DNA of 64,000 bases from Pseudomonadota bacterium (lineage in GTDB: Bacteria > Myxococcota_A > Polyangia > GCA-2747355), in contig JADJDT010000002.1 of assembly GCA_016702545.1 (NCBI GenBank), forward strand, positions 310,001-374,000, in the 5' to 3' direction. A program made the translations under genes and the position numbers. Positions 50,849-58,802 of the stretch are shown piece after piece (positions within the stretch are counted from its first letter, which is position 1; each line of letters starts with the position of its first letter). The notes under the pieces are model-generated. The model saw only the letters and a list, made by a program, of their open reading frames with translations, was not told the origin of the DNA and made no database searches.

Positions 50849-51688
50849 ATGCGTCAGCGAATGATCGGTGTGCGGTGCGCGGGTGTGCTGGCTCTGCTAG
50901 CGGCGGGGTGGTTGCCGGGTCGCGCCTCCGCGCAGAGCGGGCTCGAGGCCTGCGGCAACATCAGCCTGGGCCTGCAGGCCGACTGCGCGGTCCAGCCGCC
51001 GGGCCTCGACTGCGAGACGAAGTGCACGCCCGTGACGGTGCGCCAGACCTGCGCCGACCGGCTGCAGACCGTCTGCGCGCCCCAGTGCACCGAACAGGTG
51101 ATCGAGACCGAGGTCCAGGTCTGCCGGCAGAACTGCATCACCGAGTGCCAGGTCAACCCCGCTAGCTTCCAGTGCCAGGCCTCCTGCGATACGCGCTGCG
51201 GCGGCGGCTGCGCCACGCGCTGCGCGGCCAGCGCCGATCGCACGCGCTGCGAATCGTCTTGCCGCGCCACCTGCTCCGCCTCCTGCGGCGGCGAGTGCCG
51301 CGTGGTGCTGCCGAGCGCGACCTGCGAGAACAAGTGCCAGCCGAGCTGCCACGCCGAGGTTCAAGCCGAGGTGCGCCTGCAGTGCCAGATCGCCTGCCAG
51401 GAGCAGAAGTTCGAGGTCTGCGAGAGCGAGTTGGTCGGCGGTTGCCAAACCGACTGCCGCAGCCGCGAGGGCGCCCTCTTCTGCGATGGCCAGTTCGTCG
51501 ACGCCGGCGACAACCTGAAGCAGTGCATCGACGCGCTGCAGAACCTCGACATCACCGTCGAGGGGGATGTCTCCTTCAGCACCTCGGGCGGCTGCGGGCT
51601 CGCGGCGAGCAAGACGCCCGCGCCGTGGACGGCCCTCGGCCTGCTCGGCCTGCTCGCGCTGGTGCGCCGCCGCCGGGTACGTCGCTAG
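50849..51688 (+). CDS. Cys-rich secreted protein with MYXO-CTERM anchor
   Basis: The 279-residue product (ATG after GGAGG) has a signal peptide (VLALLAAGWLPGRASAQ), then about 150 residues with a Cys every 4-6 positions (CETKCTPVTVRQTCADRLQT, CDTRCGGGCATRCAAS, CESSCRATCSASCGGEC), a conserved-looking segment (QCQIACQEQKFEVCESELVG) and a C-terminal tail GGCGLAASKTPAPW...LGLLGLLALVRRRRVRR. That tail (Gly-Cys-Gly, helix, Arg cluster) fits the MYXO-CTERM sorting signal, processed by a rhomboid-like protease to surface-anchor the protein. The last 350 bp are duplicated at 54701-55049. A lipoprotein of the TraB/GumN family follows after 13 bp. Confidence 0.82.
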   Translation: MRQRMIGVRCAGVLALLAAGWLPGRASAQSGLEACGNISLGLQADCAVQPPGLDCETKCTPVTVRQTCADRLQTVCAPQCTEQVIETEVQVCRQNCITECQVNPASFQCQASCDTRCGGGCATRCAASADRTRCESSCRATCSASCGGECRVVLPSATCENKCQPSCHAEVQAEVRLQCQIACQEQKFEVCESELVGGCQTDCRSREGALFCDGQFVDAGDNLKQCIDALQNLDITVEGDVSFSTSGGCGLAASKTPAPWTALGLLGLLALVRRRRVRR

Positions 51689-52569
51689 GGGCCTGGGCGC
51701 GTTGGCGCCGCGACGCAGCGGGTTCGTCGCGGCCGGGCTGGCGGGTCTGCTCGCGCTCGCGGCCTGCGGCGGCGACGCCCCGCCGCTGCTGTGGGAGGTC
51801 CAGGCCGGGGCCGGTGCGCCCTTGTCCTTGCTCGGGACCTACCACTTTGGCCTCTCGGCGCGCGCCGACCTTCCTCCGGCCGTTTGGCGCCATCTCGAAG
51901 GCGCCGCGATCTTTCTGAACGAGGCGGACACGCGCTTCGTCGATGCTCGGCTCCTCTTGCAGCAGGCCGCTCTACCCGCGGGCCAGCGACTGGACGAGCT
52001 GTTGTCGCCGGCGGCGTTCGGCGAGCTCGTGCGCCTGCTCGAGCCCTTCCCCGCCAGCCAGCTCGCCACGCTGCGGCCCTGGCTGATCGGGTCGCTGCTC
52101 ACGGCCCGGCTGATCGCGCCGCAGGAGGCCATCGACCTCAGCCTGCTCACCGCCGCCGAGCGCGCGGGCAAGCAGCTGCGCAGCTTCGAGACCCCCGAGG
52201 AGCAGGTCGCGATGCTCAATCGGCTGCCGCTCGACGAGGCCGTTCCGATGCTCGAGCAGCAGCTCGCGGACACGGAGCAGGTCCGCCGCGAGCTCGAGGC
52301 GCGCATCGCGGCCTATCGCCGCGGCGATGCGCAGGCGCTGTCGGAGCTCGACTTCGCGCCCGGCACGGAGAGCTACGAAATCTTGCTGCACCAGCGCAAC
52401 CTCGCCTGGCTGCCCCTGCTCGAGGCCCTGCTGCAGGGCAGCGAGGTGGCCTTCGTGGCCGTCGGCATCTCGCATGTGCTCGGCCCCGAGGGACTCCTCG
52501 CGCTGCTCAGCGCCCGCGGCTACGCGGTGCGACGGGTGGGGTCGCACGACTGACGGAATCCGGTGCCCC
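51340..52569 (+). repeat. 1230-bp direct repeat, copy 1
   Basis: This segment (3' end of the Cys-rich gene plus the whole TraB/GumN gene and 16 bp beyond) is repeated in the same orientation, 3361 bp further on, at 54701-55930. The two copies align without gaps and differ by scattered substitutions. Sequence similarity stops abruptly at both ends. Confidence 0.93.
51702..52553 (+). CDS. TraB/GumN-family lipoprotein, copy 1
   Basis: The 283-residue product (TTG start at 51702, AGGGG upstream; 13 bp after the Cys-rich gene) begins MAPRRSGFVAAGLAGLLALA with a lipobox ending AAC. It shows the family motifs: LLGTYHFG, FLNEAD, RPWLIGSLL, and near the end VAFVAVGISHVLGPEGLLAL followed by GYAVRRV. 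TraB/GumN proteins (PF01963) are related to erythromycin-esterase/Tiki-like hydrolases and are thought to be metal-dependent peptidases; function here is unknown. A nearly identical copy lies at 55063-55914. Confidence 0.85.
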   Translation: MAPRRSGFVAAGLAGLLALAACGGDAPPLLWEVQAGAGAPLSLLGTYHFGLSARADLPPAVWRHLEGAAIFLNEADTRFVDARLLLQQAALPAGQRLDELLSPAAFGELVRLLEPFPASQLATLRPWLIGSLLTARLIAPQEAIDLSLLTAAERAGKQLRSFETPEEQVAMLNRLPLDEAVPMLEQQLADTEQVRRELEARIAAYRRGDAQALSELDFAPGTESYEILLHQRNLAWLPLLEALLQGSEVAFVAVGISHVLGPEGLLALLSARGYAVRRVGSHD

Positions 52570-52638
52570 GGCGCAGGAAGGTGCCCGGCACCGCAGCCGC
52601 GGGCTCGGGAAGGGGGGGGCGGGCGTTGGCGCGGTGGG

Positions 52639-53781
52639 CTACGCGCCCTTGTAGGACAGGATGGGCCAAAGCCGGCGCTCGACCCGCACCAGATCGCGCT
52701 GGGCTCGCATCACCTTCTCGATGTCGCGGTAGGCGGAAGGGGCCTCATCGCAGAGCTCGCGGGCCTTGCGATGATCGAAGAGGACGCCCTTCATCTCGCG
52801 CTCGAGCCTGCGGGGTGAGACCCGCCGCCGAGCCTCGCTCCGGCTCATGCACCGGCCTGCACCGTGTGAGCTGGAGCGCAACGCGGGCACATGACCCCTG
52901 CCGGTGACGTGATAGCTCGGGCTGCCCATCGAGCCCGGAATGACGGCGCGGGTGCCCTCGTCGGCGGCGAGAGCGCCTTTGCGATGAACCCAGAGCCGGG
53001 CGCCGAAGTGCATCTCGTGCTGGACGTGGTTGTGGTGGCACTGAAAGAAGGTCGTCCAGTCGGCGTCCACCGCGAGCACCTGCTCGACGAGCTCGCAGGC
53101 CTGCGCCGTCATCGTGGAGCGGCTCAGCTCGGCGTAGCGCAGGGCCCAGCCGTGGTCGCTAAGGTACGCGCGCCCGGCCGCGCTCTCTGCCGCGAGCGGG
53201 CGCAGTCCGGGCGCCGGGCCGGCGCGACGCTCGTGGTGCTCGCGGATCGCCTGGCCCATGGCCCGCGAGCCGCTGTGCACCATCAGCCACAGGCGCCCCT
53301 CTGGGTCCTCCTGGAATTCGATGAAGTGGTTGCCTCGCCCCAGCGTCGCAAACTGGAGCCGACCCTCCCGTCGCTTGAGCCGCTCCAGGTGGTCCTCGCT
53401 GAGCAACTCGCGCTCGAGCGGCTCAGGGAGCTGAAGGGGTGCCGTCGCCGGGCCGTGCTTGAGCGCCGGAATGCGCCGGCCCAAGCCCGACAGTAGCCGA
53501 GCGGCTCTCGCCTCGTCCCGCAGCGCAGCGGCCTCGCCGTGGAACGCGATCGCGGCCATGCCGCAGCCGATATCGCCGCCAACCGCGCTCGGGTAGAGCG
53601 TGTTGTCCGTGGCCACCACGACGCCGACGCAGACCTCCTCGGCCAGGTGTACGTCGGGCATCACGGCCACATGCCGCACTCCAGCCGAACGGGCCAGGGC
53701 CTGAAGGCTCTGCTCGACCGCCGCCTCGACGGGCGATACCAACCATCGGCCAATGCATGCTGTCGCGTCAGCGCTGGTCAT
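52639..53781 (-). CDS. rtcB: RNA-splicing ligase RtcB
   Basis: RtcB joins 2',3'-cyclic phosphate (or 3'-phosphate) to 5'-OH RNA ends, using GTP and Mn2+. The 380-residue protein shows the metal and guanylate-binding motifs: VMPDVHLAE, GGDIGCGMA (metal Cys), LGRGNHFIE, VHSGSRAMG, CHHNHVQHE, GSMGSPSYHV and SSHGAGRCMSR (His that carries GMP), and the C-terminal YRDIEKVMRAQRDLV...LSYKGA. Somewhat shorter than E. coli RtcB. Its start overlaps the 3' end of the RbfA-like gene by 14 bp. No RtcA, RtcR or sigma-54 promoter was seen. The pair lies between the two direct repeats. Confidence 0.94.
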   Translation of the reverse strand: MTSADATACIGRWLVSPVEAAVEQSLQALARSAGVRHVAVMPDVHLAEEVCVGVVVATDNTLYPSAVGGDIGCGMAAIAFHGEAAALRDEARAARLLSGLGRRIPALKHGPATAPLQLPEPLERELLSEDHLERLKRREGRLQFATLGRGNHFIEFQEDPEGRLWLMVHSGSRAMGQAIREHHERRAGPAPGLRPLAAESAAGRAYLSDHGWALRYAELSRSTMTAQACELVEQVLAVDADWTTFFQCHHNHVQHEMHFGARLWVHRKGALAADEGTRAVIPGSMGSPSYHVTGRGHVPALRSSSHGAGRCMSRSEARRRVSPRRLEREMKGVLFDHRKARELCDEAPSAYRDIEKVMRAQRDLVRVERRLWPILSYKGA

Positions 53782-54193
53782 CGTCGCCCTCCTCGACCGC
53801 CAAGGCGATTGCCAGCTCGGGTACTCGTTTGCGCGACAGCGTGGCGGCCAGCTCCCAGCGCAGCCGTCCCTTGAGCGCGCGCAGCCGCTGCAGCGCTTGT
53901 TCAGCGTCCTCGAAGGTACGCGCCTCGGTGAACGCTACGCTGACGCTCAGGCGCGACGCATCCGGCGCCGGGCGCACGGCGACTAGGTACATTCCGCGCG
54001 CCCAGGCCTCCGCTCCCAACTGATCCAGGACCAGGCTCAAGGCCTGAAAGGCCTGCTTGCAGAGCTGCCCATCCTTGCGGCTGTGCTGAGCGGCTCGCGT
54101 CTCTCGACGAAACAGAATCCTCGGATCGACTCCATCATCCGGACACAGCTCCTCGCAGGGCGGGTCCGATAGTTGCCTCTTAGGGTCTCTCAT
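53768..54193 (-). CDS. RbfA-like small protein coupled to rtcB
   Basis: A 141-residue protein. Its C-terminal 100 residues resemble ribosome-binding factor A (KH-like fold): KDGQLCKQAFQALSLVLDQL as helix 1, MYLVAVRPAPDASRLSVSVAF (family v.V..SPDl..a.Vyvs) and ALQRLRALKGRLRWELAATLSRKRVPELAIAL (family ..aa.g.iR.el...l.lR..PeL.F). The first 35 residues are different (CEELCPDDGVDPRILFRRET). A housekeeping rbfA normally sits by infB, so this is likely a paralogue; the coupling to rtcB suggests a role in RNA (rRNA or tRNA) repair. Assignment is by pattern only. Confidence 0.6.
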   Translation of the reverse strand: MRDPKRQLSDPPCEELCPDDGVDPRILFRRETRAAQHSRKDGQLCKQAFQALSLVLDQLGAEAWARGMYLVAVRPAPDASRLSVSVAFTEARTFEDAEQALQRLRALKGRLRWELAATLSRKRVPELAIALAVEEGDDDQR

Positions 54194-54700
54194 GGTGCTC
54201 CCACGGGCACAGCTGCCGCACCTCGCGGCGTTGGCCCGCTGCAGGGGTCAAATCATCGGGGACGCACCTCGGGCTACCGGCTGGCCTTCTTCGCGGTTGT
54301 CGAAAGCGAATGAAGCTACGCGGCGCGGACGCGAGCGAGGCGCGACTGCGAACGTGGGAGCACAATGAGCTGCACGGTCGGCCTCCTTTCCGCTCGCGGG
54401 TCGGCGAGTGAGGCTCAGCATACCGATGCAGCGGAGCAGGTCAACTCCCGCTCAAGGAAGACCTGGGTCGAAGCCGCGGGAAGGATGACTTCTAGGGGGA
54501 CATCAGCGAACCTTCGGTGCCGGCGCCGGAACGATGACGGTGGTGCCCGGTGCGGCGATGGCGCTGACGCGAGGCGTGCGCGACGGTGAGGGTTCCAGCG
54601 CCACCCTTGGGCTCCCCTCGACCTCCAGCGGGCCCGCTCCGGCATGCGATGCCAGTCCACTCCAGTCCAGGACGGTGCTTGGCACCGCAGCCAGGGCACC
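54194..54700. other. Gap before repeat copy 2, no gene recognised
   Basis: This 507-bp stretch contains the presumed promoter of the RbfA-like/rtcB pair on the minus strand. A plus-strand frame open from 54534 fuses in frame into the duplicated Cys-rich fragment, but its first 55 codons look random. GGTGCTTGGCACCGCAGCC at 54674-54692 matches 17 of 19 bases at 52580-52598, just outside repeat copy 1. Confidence 0.5.
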
Positions 54701-55049
54701 GCCGAGCTGCCACGCCGAGGTGCAGGCCGAGGTGCGCCTGCAGTGTCAGATCGCCTGCCAGGAGCAGAAGTTCGAGGTCTGCGAGAGCGAGTTGGTCGGC
54801 GGTTGCCAGACCGACTGCCGCAGCCGCGACGGCGCGCTCTTCTGCGATAACCAGTTCGTCGACGCCGGCGACAACCTGAAGCAGTGCATAACCGCGCTGC
54901 AGAACCTCGACATCACCGTCGAGGGAGATGTCACCTTCAGCGCTTCGGGCGGCTGCGGGCTCGCGGCGAGCAAGACGCCGGCGCCGTGGACGGCCCTCGG
55001 CCTGCTCGGCCTGCTCGCGCTGGTGCGCCGCCGCCGGGTACGTCGCTAG
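54701..55049 (+). pseudogene. Truncated second copy of the Cys-rich MYXO-CTERM gene
   Basis: This is the last 116 codons of a Cys-rich protein almost identical to residues 164-279 of the gene at 50849-51688 (SCHAEVQAEVRLQCQIACQE ... TALGLLGLLALVRRRRVRR). Signal peptide and the main Cys-rich region are missing. An ATG at 54534 is in frame and would add 55 unrelated residues with no secretion signal, so a sorted product is unlikely. It is the left end of direct repeat copy 2. Confidence 0.8.
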
Positions 55050-55062
55050 GGGCCTGGGCGCG

Positions 55063-55914
55063 TTGGCGCCGCGACGCAGCGGTCTTCGCGCAGCCGGGCT
55101 GGCCCTGCTGCTCGCGTTCGCGGCGTGCGGCGGCGACGCCCCGCCCTTGCTCTGGGAGGTCCAGTCCGACGCCGGTGCGCCGGTGTCCTTGCTCGGGACC
55201 TACCACTTTGGCCTCTCGGCCCGCGCCGACCTCCCGCCCGCCGTGTGGCGCCACCTCGAACGCGCCGCGCTCTTTCTGAACGAGGCGGACACGCGCTTCG
55301 TCGATGCTCGGCTCCTCTTGCCGCAGGCCGCTCTACCCGCGGGCCAGCGACTGGACGAGCTGTTGTCGCCGGCGGCGTTCGGCGAGCTCCTGCGCCTGCT
55401 CGAGCCCTTCCCCGCCAGCCAGCTCGCCACGCTGCGGCCCTGGCTGATCGGGTCGCTGCTCACGGCCCGGCTGATCGCGCCGCAGGAGGCCATCGACCTC
55501 AGCCTGCTCACCGCCGCGGAGCGCGCGGGCAAGCAGCTGCGTAGCTTCGAGACGCCCGAGGAGCAGGTCGCGATGCTCAATCGGCTACCGCTCGACGAGG
55601 CCCTTCCGGCGCTCGAGCAGCAGCTCGCCGACACGGAGCAGCTCCGCCGCGAGCTCGAGGCGCGCATCGCGGCCTATCGTCGCGGCGACGCGCAGGCGCT
55701 GTCCGAGCTCGACTTCGCGCCCGGCACGGAGAGCTACGAAATCTTGCTGCACCAACGCAACCTCGCCTGGCTGCCCCAGCTCGAGGCCCTGCTGCAGGGC
55801 AGCGAGGTGGCCTTCGTCGCCGTCGGCATCTCGCATGTCCTCGGCCCCGAGGGACTCCTCGCGCTCCTCAGCGCCCGCGGCTACGCGGTGCGACGGGTGG
55901 GGTCGCGCGACTGA
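55063..55914 (+). CDS. TraB/GumN-family lipoprotein, copy 2
   Basis: The 283-residue product of the duplicated segment has the same TTG start, lipobox (ALLLAFAAC), LLGTYHFG, FLNEAD and VAFVAVGISHVLGPEGLLAL motifs as copy 1. Differences are few and spread (for example LRAAGLALLLAFAA for FVAAGLAGLLALAA, SDAGAPVSL for AGAGAPLSL, ALPALEQQL for AVPMLEQQL). Equal length and no stops indicate that this copy is still under selection or recent. It lacks the intact upstream Cys-rich partner that copy 1 has. Confidence 0.83.
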   Translation: MAPRRSGLRAAGLALLLAFAACGGDAPPLLWEVQSDAGAPVSLLGTYHFGLSARADLPPAVWRHLERAALFLNEADTRFVDARLLLPQAALPAGQRLDELLSPAAFGELLRLLEPFPASQLATLRPWLIGSLLTARLIAPQEAIDLSLLTAAERAGKQLRSFETPEEQVAMLNRLPLDEALPALEQQLADTEQLRRELEARIAAYRRGDAQALSELDFAPGTESYEILLHQRNLAWLPQLEALLQGSEVAFVAVGISHVLGPEGLLALLSARGYAVRRVGSRD

Positions 55915-56146
55915 CGGAATTCGGTGCCCCCAACTCGAGCGACCGCGCCGAGCGAGGCGCCATCCGCCGGGCCCCTCCACGAACGTAGACACAAGCCCAC
56001 ACCGCCGTAGAGGGTGCCCCACGGGGGCTTGATGCTGTGCGCGCGTCGGGGACGGGATCTCGCGGGCTTGGCGCCGTGGGGTGGGCGCCTCCAGGCGGCA
56101 CGGTTGCTGCTTGCCCCAGCCTGCACCGCGAACGAGGGGGGAAGGC

Positions 56147-56976
56147 ATGCCCACGGTCAGATCCAGCCTGGTGTTCGGTCTTGCGGCGGCGGCGGCCATC
56201 GGCGCGTACGGCTGCGACAAGGCCGAGCTGACGATGGGCGAGGCCGACCCGCCCGAGGTCAAGCGGGCGTCCCCGGACGCGGGCCCGGGCGTGATCTCGA
56301 GCAGCGACGCGCACCGCGGAGCCGACGCCGGTGCAGCCACGGACGCCACCCCGCGAGCGACCCCCGTCCCCGCCGGCTGCCCGGTCTGCGGCAACGGCAT
56401 CGTCGAGTGCGGCGAGCAGTGCGACGACGGCAACACCGTCACGGAGCGGTCCCAGCGCTACAACCCGGACTTCAACTGGAGGGCGCCCGGGCCGTTCATT
56501 TGTGGTGCTCGCTGCCTCCTCGAGCTCGAGAAACCCCGCGTCTGCGGCGATGGCATCGTCGACGCGGATGCTGGCGAGGAGTGCGACGACGAGATTGGGG
56601 CGGGCGACTCGTGCAAAGGGTCTACCTGCAAACTGACATCGTGCGCTGGCAAGGACCTCAGCGGGTTTGTCGACGACGACGACTGCGATGGCGTGGTTGA
56701 CAGAGCCGACAACTGCTTCTTTCGCTTCAATCCAGAACAGGCAGACAAGGACAAGTGCGGAATCCAGGACTTCCTCTTCGACAACGGCCACGAATACATC
56801 TACCTAATCGAGGGACGACCTTGGACCACGACGAGCGCGGGTACGACGATCGGGACAATTGCCCCTTCGTCGCCAATGCCGACCAGAAGGACTCGAACCG
56901 CAATGGCCGCGGCGATGCCTGCGACACGAGCGCTATTTGTCCCGCCCACTGCTCGGCCCCGGCCGCGATGCGGTAG
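56147..56976 (+). CDS. Myxobacterial Cys-rich repeat/TSP3 lipoprotein with a frameshift
   Basis: The product starts MPTVRSSLVFGLAAAAAIGA with lipobox IGAYGC (strong GGGGGGAAGG upstream). It carries two myxococcus Cys-rich (DUF4215) repeats, CGNGIVECGEQCDDGN and CGDGIVDADAGEECDDE, and thrombospondin-type-3 Asp repeats (DDDDCDGVVDRADNCFFRFN). The second TSP3 repeat (DDRDNCPFVANADQKDSNRN then GRGDACD) is found only in another frame: the first frame loses all similarity after about 56812, and one extra base between 56810 and 56822 would join them, giving about 276 residues ending at 56976. Calcium-binding, surface-exposed; function unknown. Confidence 0.75.
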
Positions 56977-56984
56977 CGAGCGTC

Positions 56985-58664
56985 GTGAGCCGCGCCCACC
57001 CGCCGGTCCGCCTCGCTCGCAATGGCGCGCTCGTGCTGGGGCTCACCGTACTGGTAGCGTGGACCGGGCGGGCACCTGAGGCTCGCGCGGCGGAGCCAAC
57101 CGCCACTGGCAGAACCGCCTCCGGGCGCCCGCGCCTCGGGGCGCAGCTTCCCAGCACGCTGACGATCGTCACGCGAAGGGGCGGGCTCGTCTTCCGCCCT
57201 CTCGCGGCCAAGCCGACCGGCAGGAAAGCGGCACGGACGCCTCGCCACCGCCGCCCCTCCCCGGCGCTTCCCCGCGCTAGGACTGGGGTCCGCGGCCGGT
57301 CCGACCTGGTCCTGACCGACCTCGGCGAGCACTACTTCATCCCGCTCTCCGATGCCGTGGACCTGGTCAGGCGGGCTTGGCACGAGGCGGCAAGGCAGGG
57401 CGGTGACGAGGCGACCCGCGACGCCGCCTTCCATGCCCACCTGTCGTTGCTGCTGCAGCGCCTCGCGAGGGCCGCACGCGGCGGCGCAGGCAGGCTTCGC
57501 CAGGCCCGGCGACAACCCCCGCTTCCCCCGCCCTCGCTGGTCTTCCTGGACACGCCCGCGCTGCTCAAGGCCCTTCCAGAGCTTCCCGAGCGGCTCGCGC
57601 GCGCGCTCACCATCGACCATCACGGAGTCTTTGGCGCCTCCCAGCCGCCGGGCACGAACACCCTGACGCAGGTGCTCGAGCGCATCGAGGGCGCGCCCGA
57701 CGCGGCGGCGCGGGCGCGGCTCTCAGCGCAGCTCAGGTTCGTCAGCACAGACAACGTGGCCGATGCCCTGGGGACGGCGCTCTTCGCGGTCTCCCATTTG
57801 CGGCGAATCGGACGCGACGCGCGCCTGCGCGAGCTGCTGCGGGGGCTGGCCTTCGCCGAGGATTTCCTCGCCTTCGGCCCCGACCTCGAGCTTCGACCTG
57901 GAGGCGCGCACGAGCGGATGGCCAGCCTCTTCGGCGCCTACGATCGCGCGCTCCGCGGCGCCCCGAACGATCGCATCGACGGTCGCTCCCGCCTGGGGCA
58001 GGCCAGGCTCGCGCTGCTGCTCCAAAAGCAGGTTCAGGCCGTGCTGCTCGATCAAGGCTCGGGCGCGTCCGCCTTGCGCGACGCGCTCGCGGAGGAGTTC
58101 CGTGCGGCCGTCGCGGCCGCGGCGAAGGTGGTCGAAGAGGCGAGATACGCCGGCTTCGGCCTCGACGACACCCTGGCCTTCGACGCCGACCGGTTGCCCA
58201 CCGACAGCACGGGGCCCTTCGCGCGCTGGCTTGCGCCCTCCGCGGTCGCGCGTCGCGCGCGCTCAGCTCCCGGCCTCGAGTCAACGGCACCACCCCCGTA
58301 CACACGAGAGCTCGGCATCTTCACGGCGCAGGGCGATGCGCTCGGGCCTCGCCATGGTTACATCCTGAGCAACTTCTTTGGCGTGCCCGCGCCCGCGCTC
58401 GACGGCGTCTTGCAGGCCCTGACCGTCGCGGAGCGGGAGAAGCTGGCGCGCATCATCGCCGATCCTGACACGCCGCCGCCGCATGCGACGATCCTCCGCG
58501 GCGATCTGGAGCGGCTGGGGGACCCCGCGACGAGCTTCATCTTCGGCCGGGGCTCGGCGGGCGACAAGGTCTACAACTTCGTCGGCGGTCGCCTCACCCC
58601 GGCGGAGATTCTCCAGGTCGTTGGCGCGACGCTGGGCGTCTCGCGGGCAGCGGAGGGCGGCTAG
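56985..58664 (+). CDS. Secreted protein of unknown function with DHH-like motif
   Basis: The 559-residue product (GTG at 56985, nine bases after the previous stop; the frame is open further upstream) has a signal peptide (NGALVLGLTVLVAWTGRAPE ARA). The central part contains SLVFLDTPALLKALPELPER, LTIDHHGVFG and FVSTDNVADALGTALFAVSHL. The DHH triplet and the downstream TDNVADA resemble motifs of DHH phosphoesterases, but the first Asp motifs of that family are not clearly present, and a secreted DHH enzyme would be odd, so this is only a resemblance. It ends FGRGSAGDKVYNFVGGRLTP plus 20 residues. No firm family. Confidence 0.65.
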   Translation: MSRAHPPVRLARNGALVLGLTVLVAWTGRAPEARAAEPTATGRTASGRPRLGAQLPSTLTIVTRRGGLVFRPLAAKPTGRKAARTPRHRRPSPALPRARTGVRGRSDLVLTDLGEHYFIPLSDAVDLVRRAWHEAARQGGDEATRDAAFHAHLSLLLQRLARAARGGAGRLRQARRQPPLPPPSLVFLDTPALLKALPELPERLARALTIDHHGVFGASQPPGTNTLTQVLERIEGAPDAAARARLSAQLRFVSTDNVADALGTALFAVSHLRRIGRDARLRELLRGLAFAEDFLAFGPDLELRPGGAHERMASLFGAYDRALRGAPNDRIDGRSRLGQARLALLLQKQVQAVLLDQGSGASALRDALAEEFRAAVAAAAKVVEEARYAGFGLDDTLAFDADRLPTDSTGPFARWLAPSAVARRARSAPGLESTAPPPYTRELGIFTAQGDALGPRHGYILSNFFGVPAPALDGVLQALTVAEREKLARIIADPDTPPPHATILRGDLERLGDPATSFIFGRGSAGDKVYNFVGGRLTPAEILQVVGATLGVSRAAEGG

Positions 58665-58792
58665 CGCCGGCGTCGCGCGGCCGCCCGCGAGCGCGGGCCT
58701 GGGTGGCGCTGGTGGCGAAACCGGGTCCCTTGGAAGGCGTCATGATCGCCTAATATATGAATCACGATGGGCCTCTTTGCTGTAGGATGCTC

Positions 58793-58802
58793 CTCATATG
58801 AG
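58793..58802. promoter_or_regulatory. Palindrome over the hipB start codon
   Basis: CTCATATGAG, a perfect 10-bp palindrome, contains the hipB ATG (58798-58800). About 40 bp upstream lies an A/T-rich TAATATATG (58751-58759), a possible -10 with TTGGAA (58730-58735) as -35. The palindrome could be an operator for autorepression by HipB, as in other hipBA modules, but one site is not proof. Confidence 0.4.

Larger units (their letters stand above)
54701..55930 (+). repeat. 1230-bp direct repeat, copy 2
   Basis: Second copy of 51340-52569, same orientation. Most differences are isolated substitutions that leave the TraB/GumN frame open. The left boundary falls inside a coding sequence, truncating it, which marks this as the derived copy. 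Confidence 0.93.

Noticed and set aside
54365..54589. Small plus-strand frame before repeat copy 2
   Set aside because: 74 codons with no recognisable feature, lying in the promoter region of the RbfA-like/rtcB operon.
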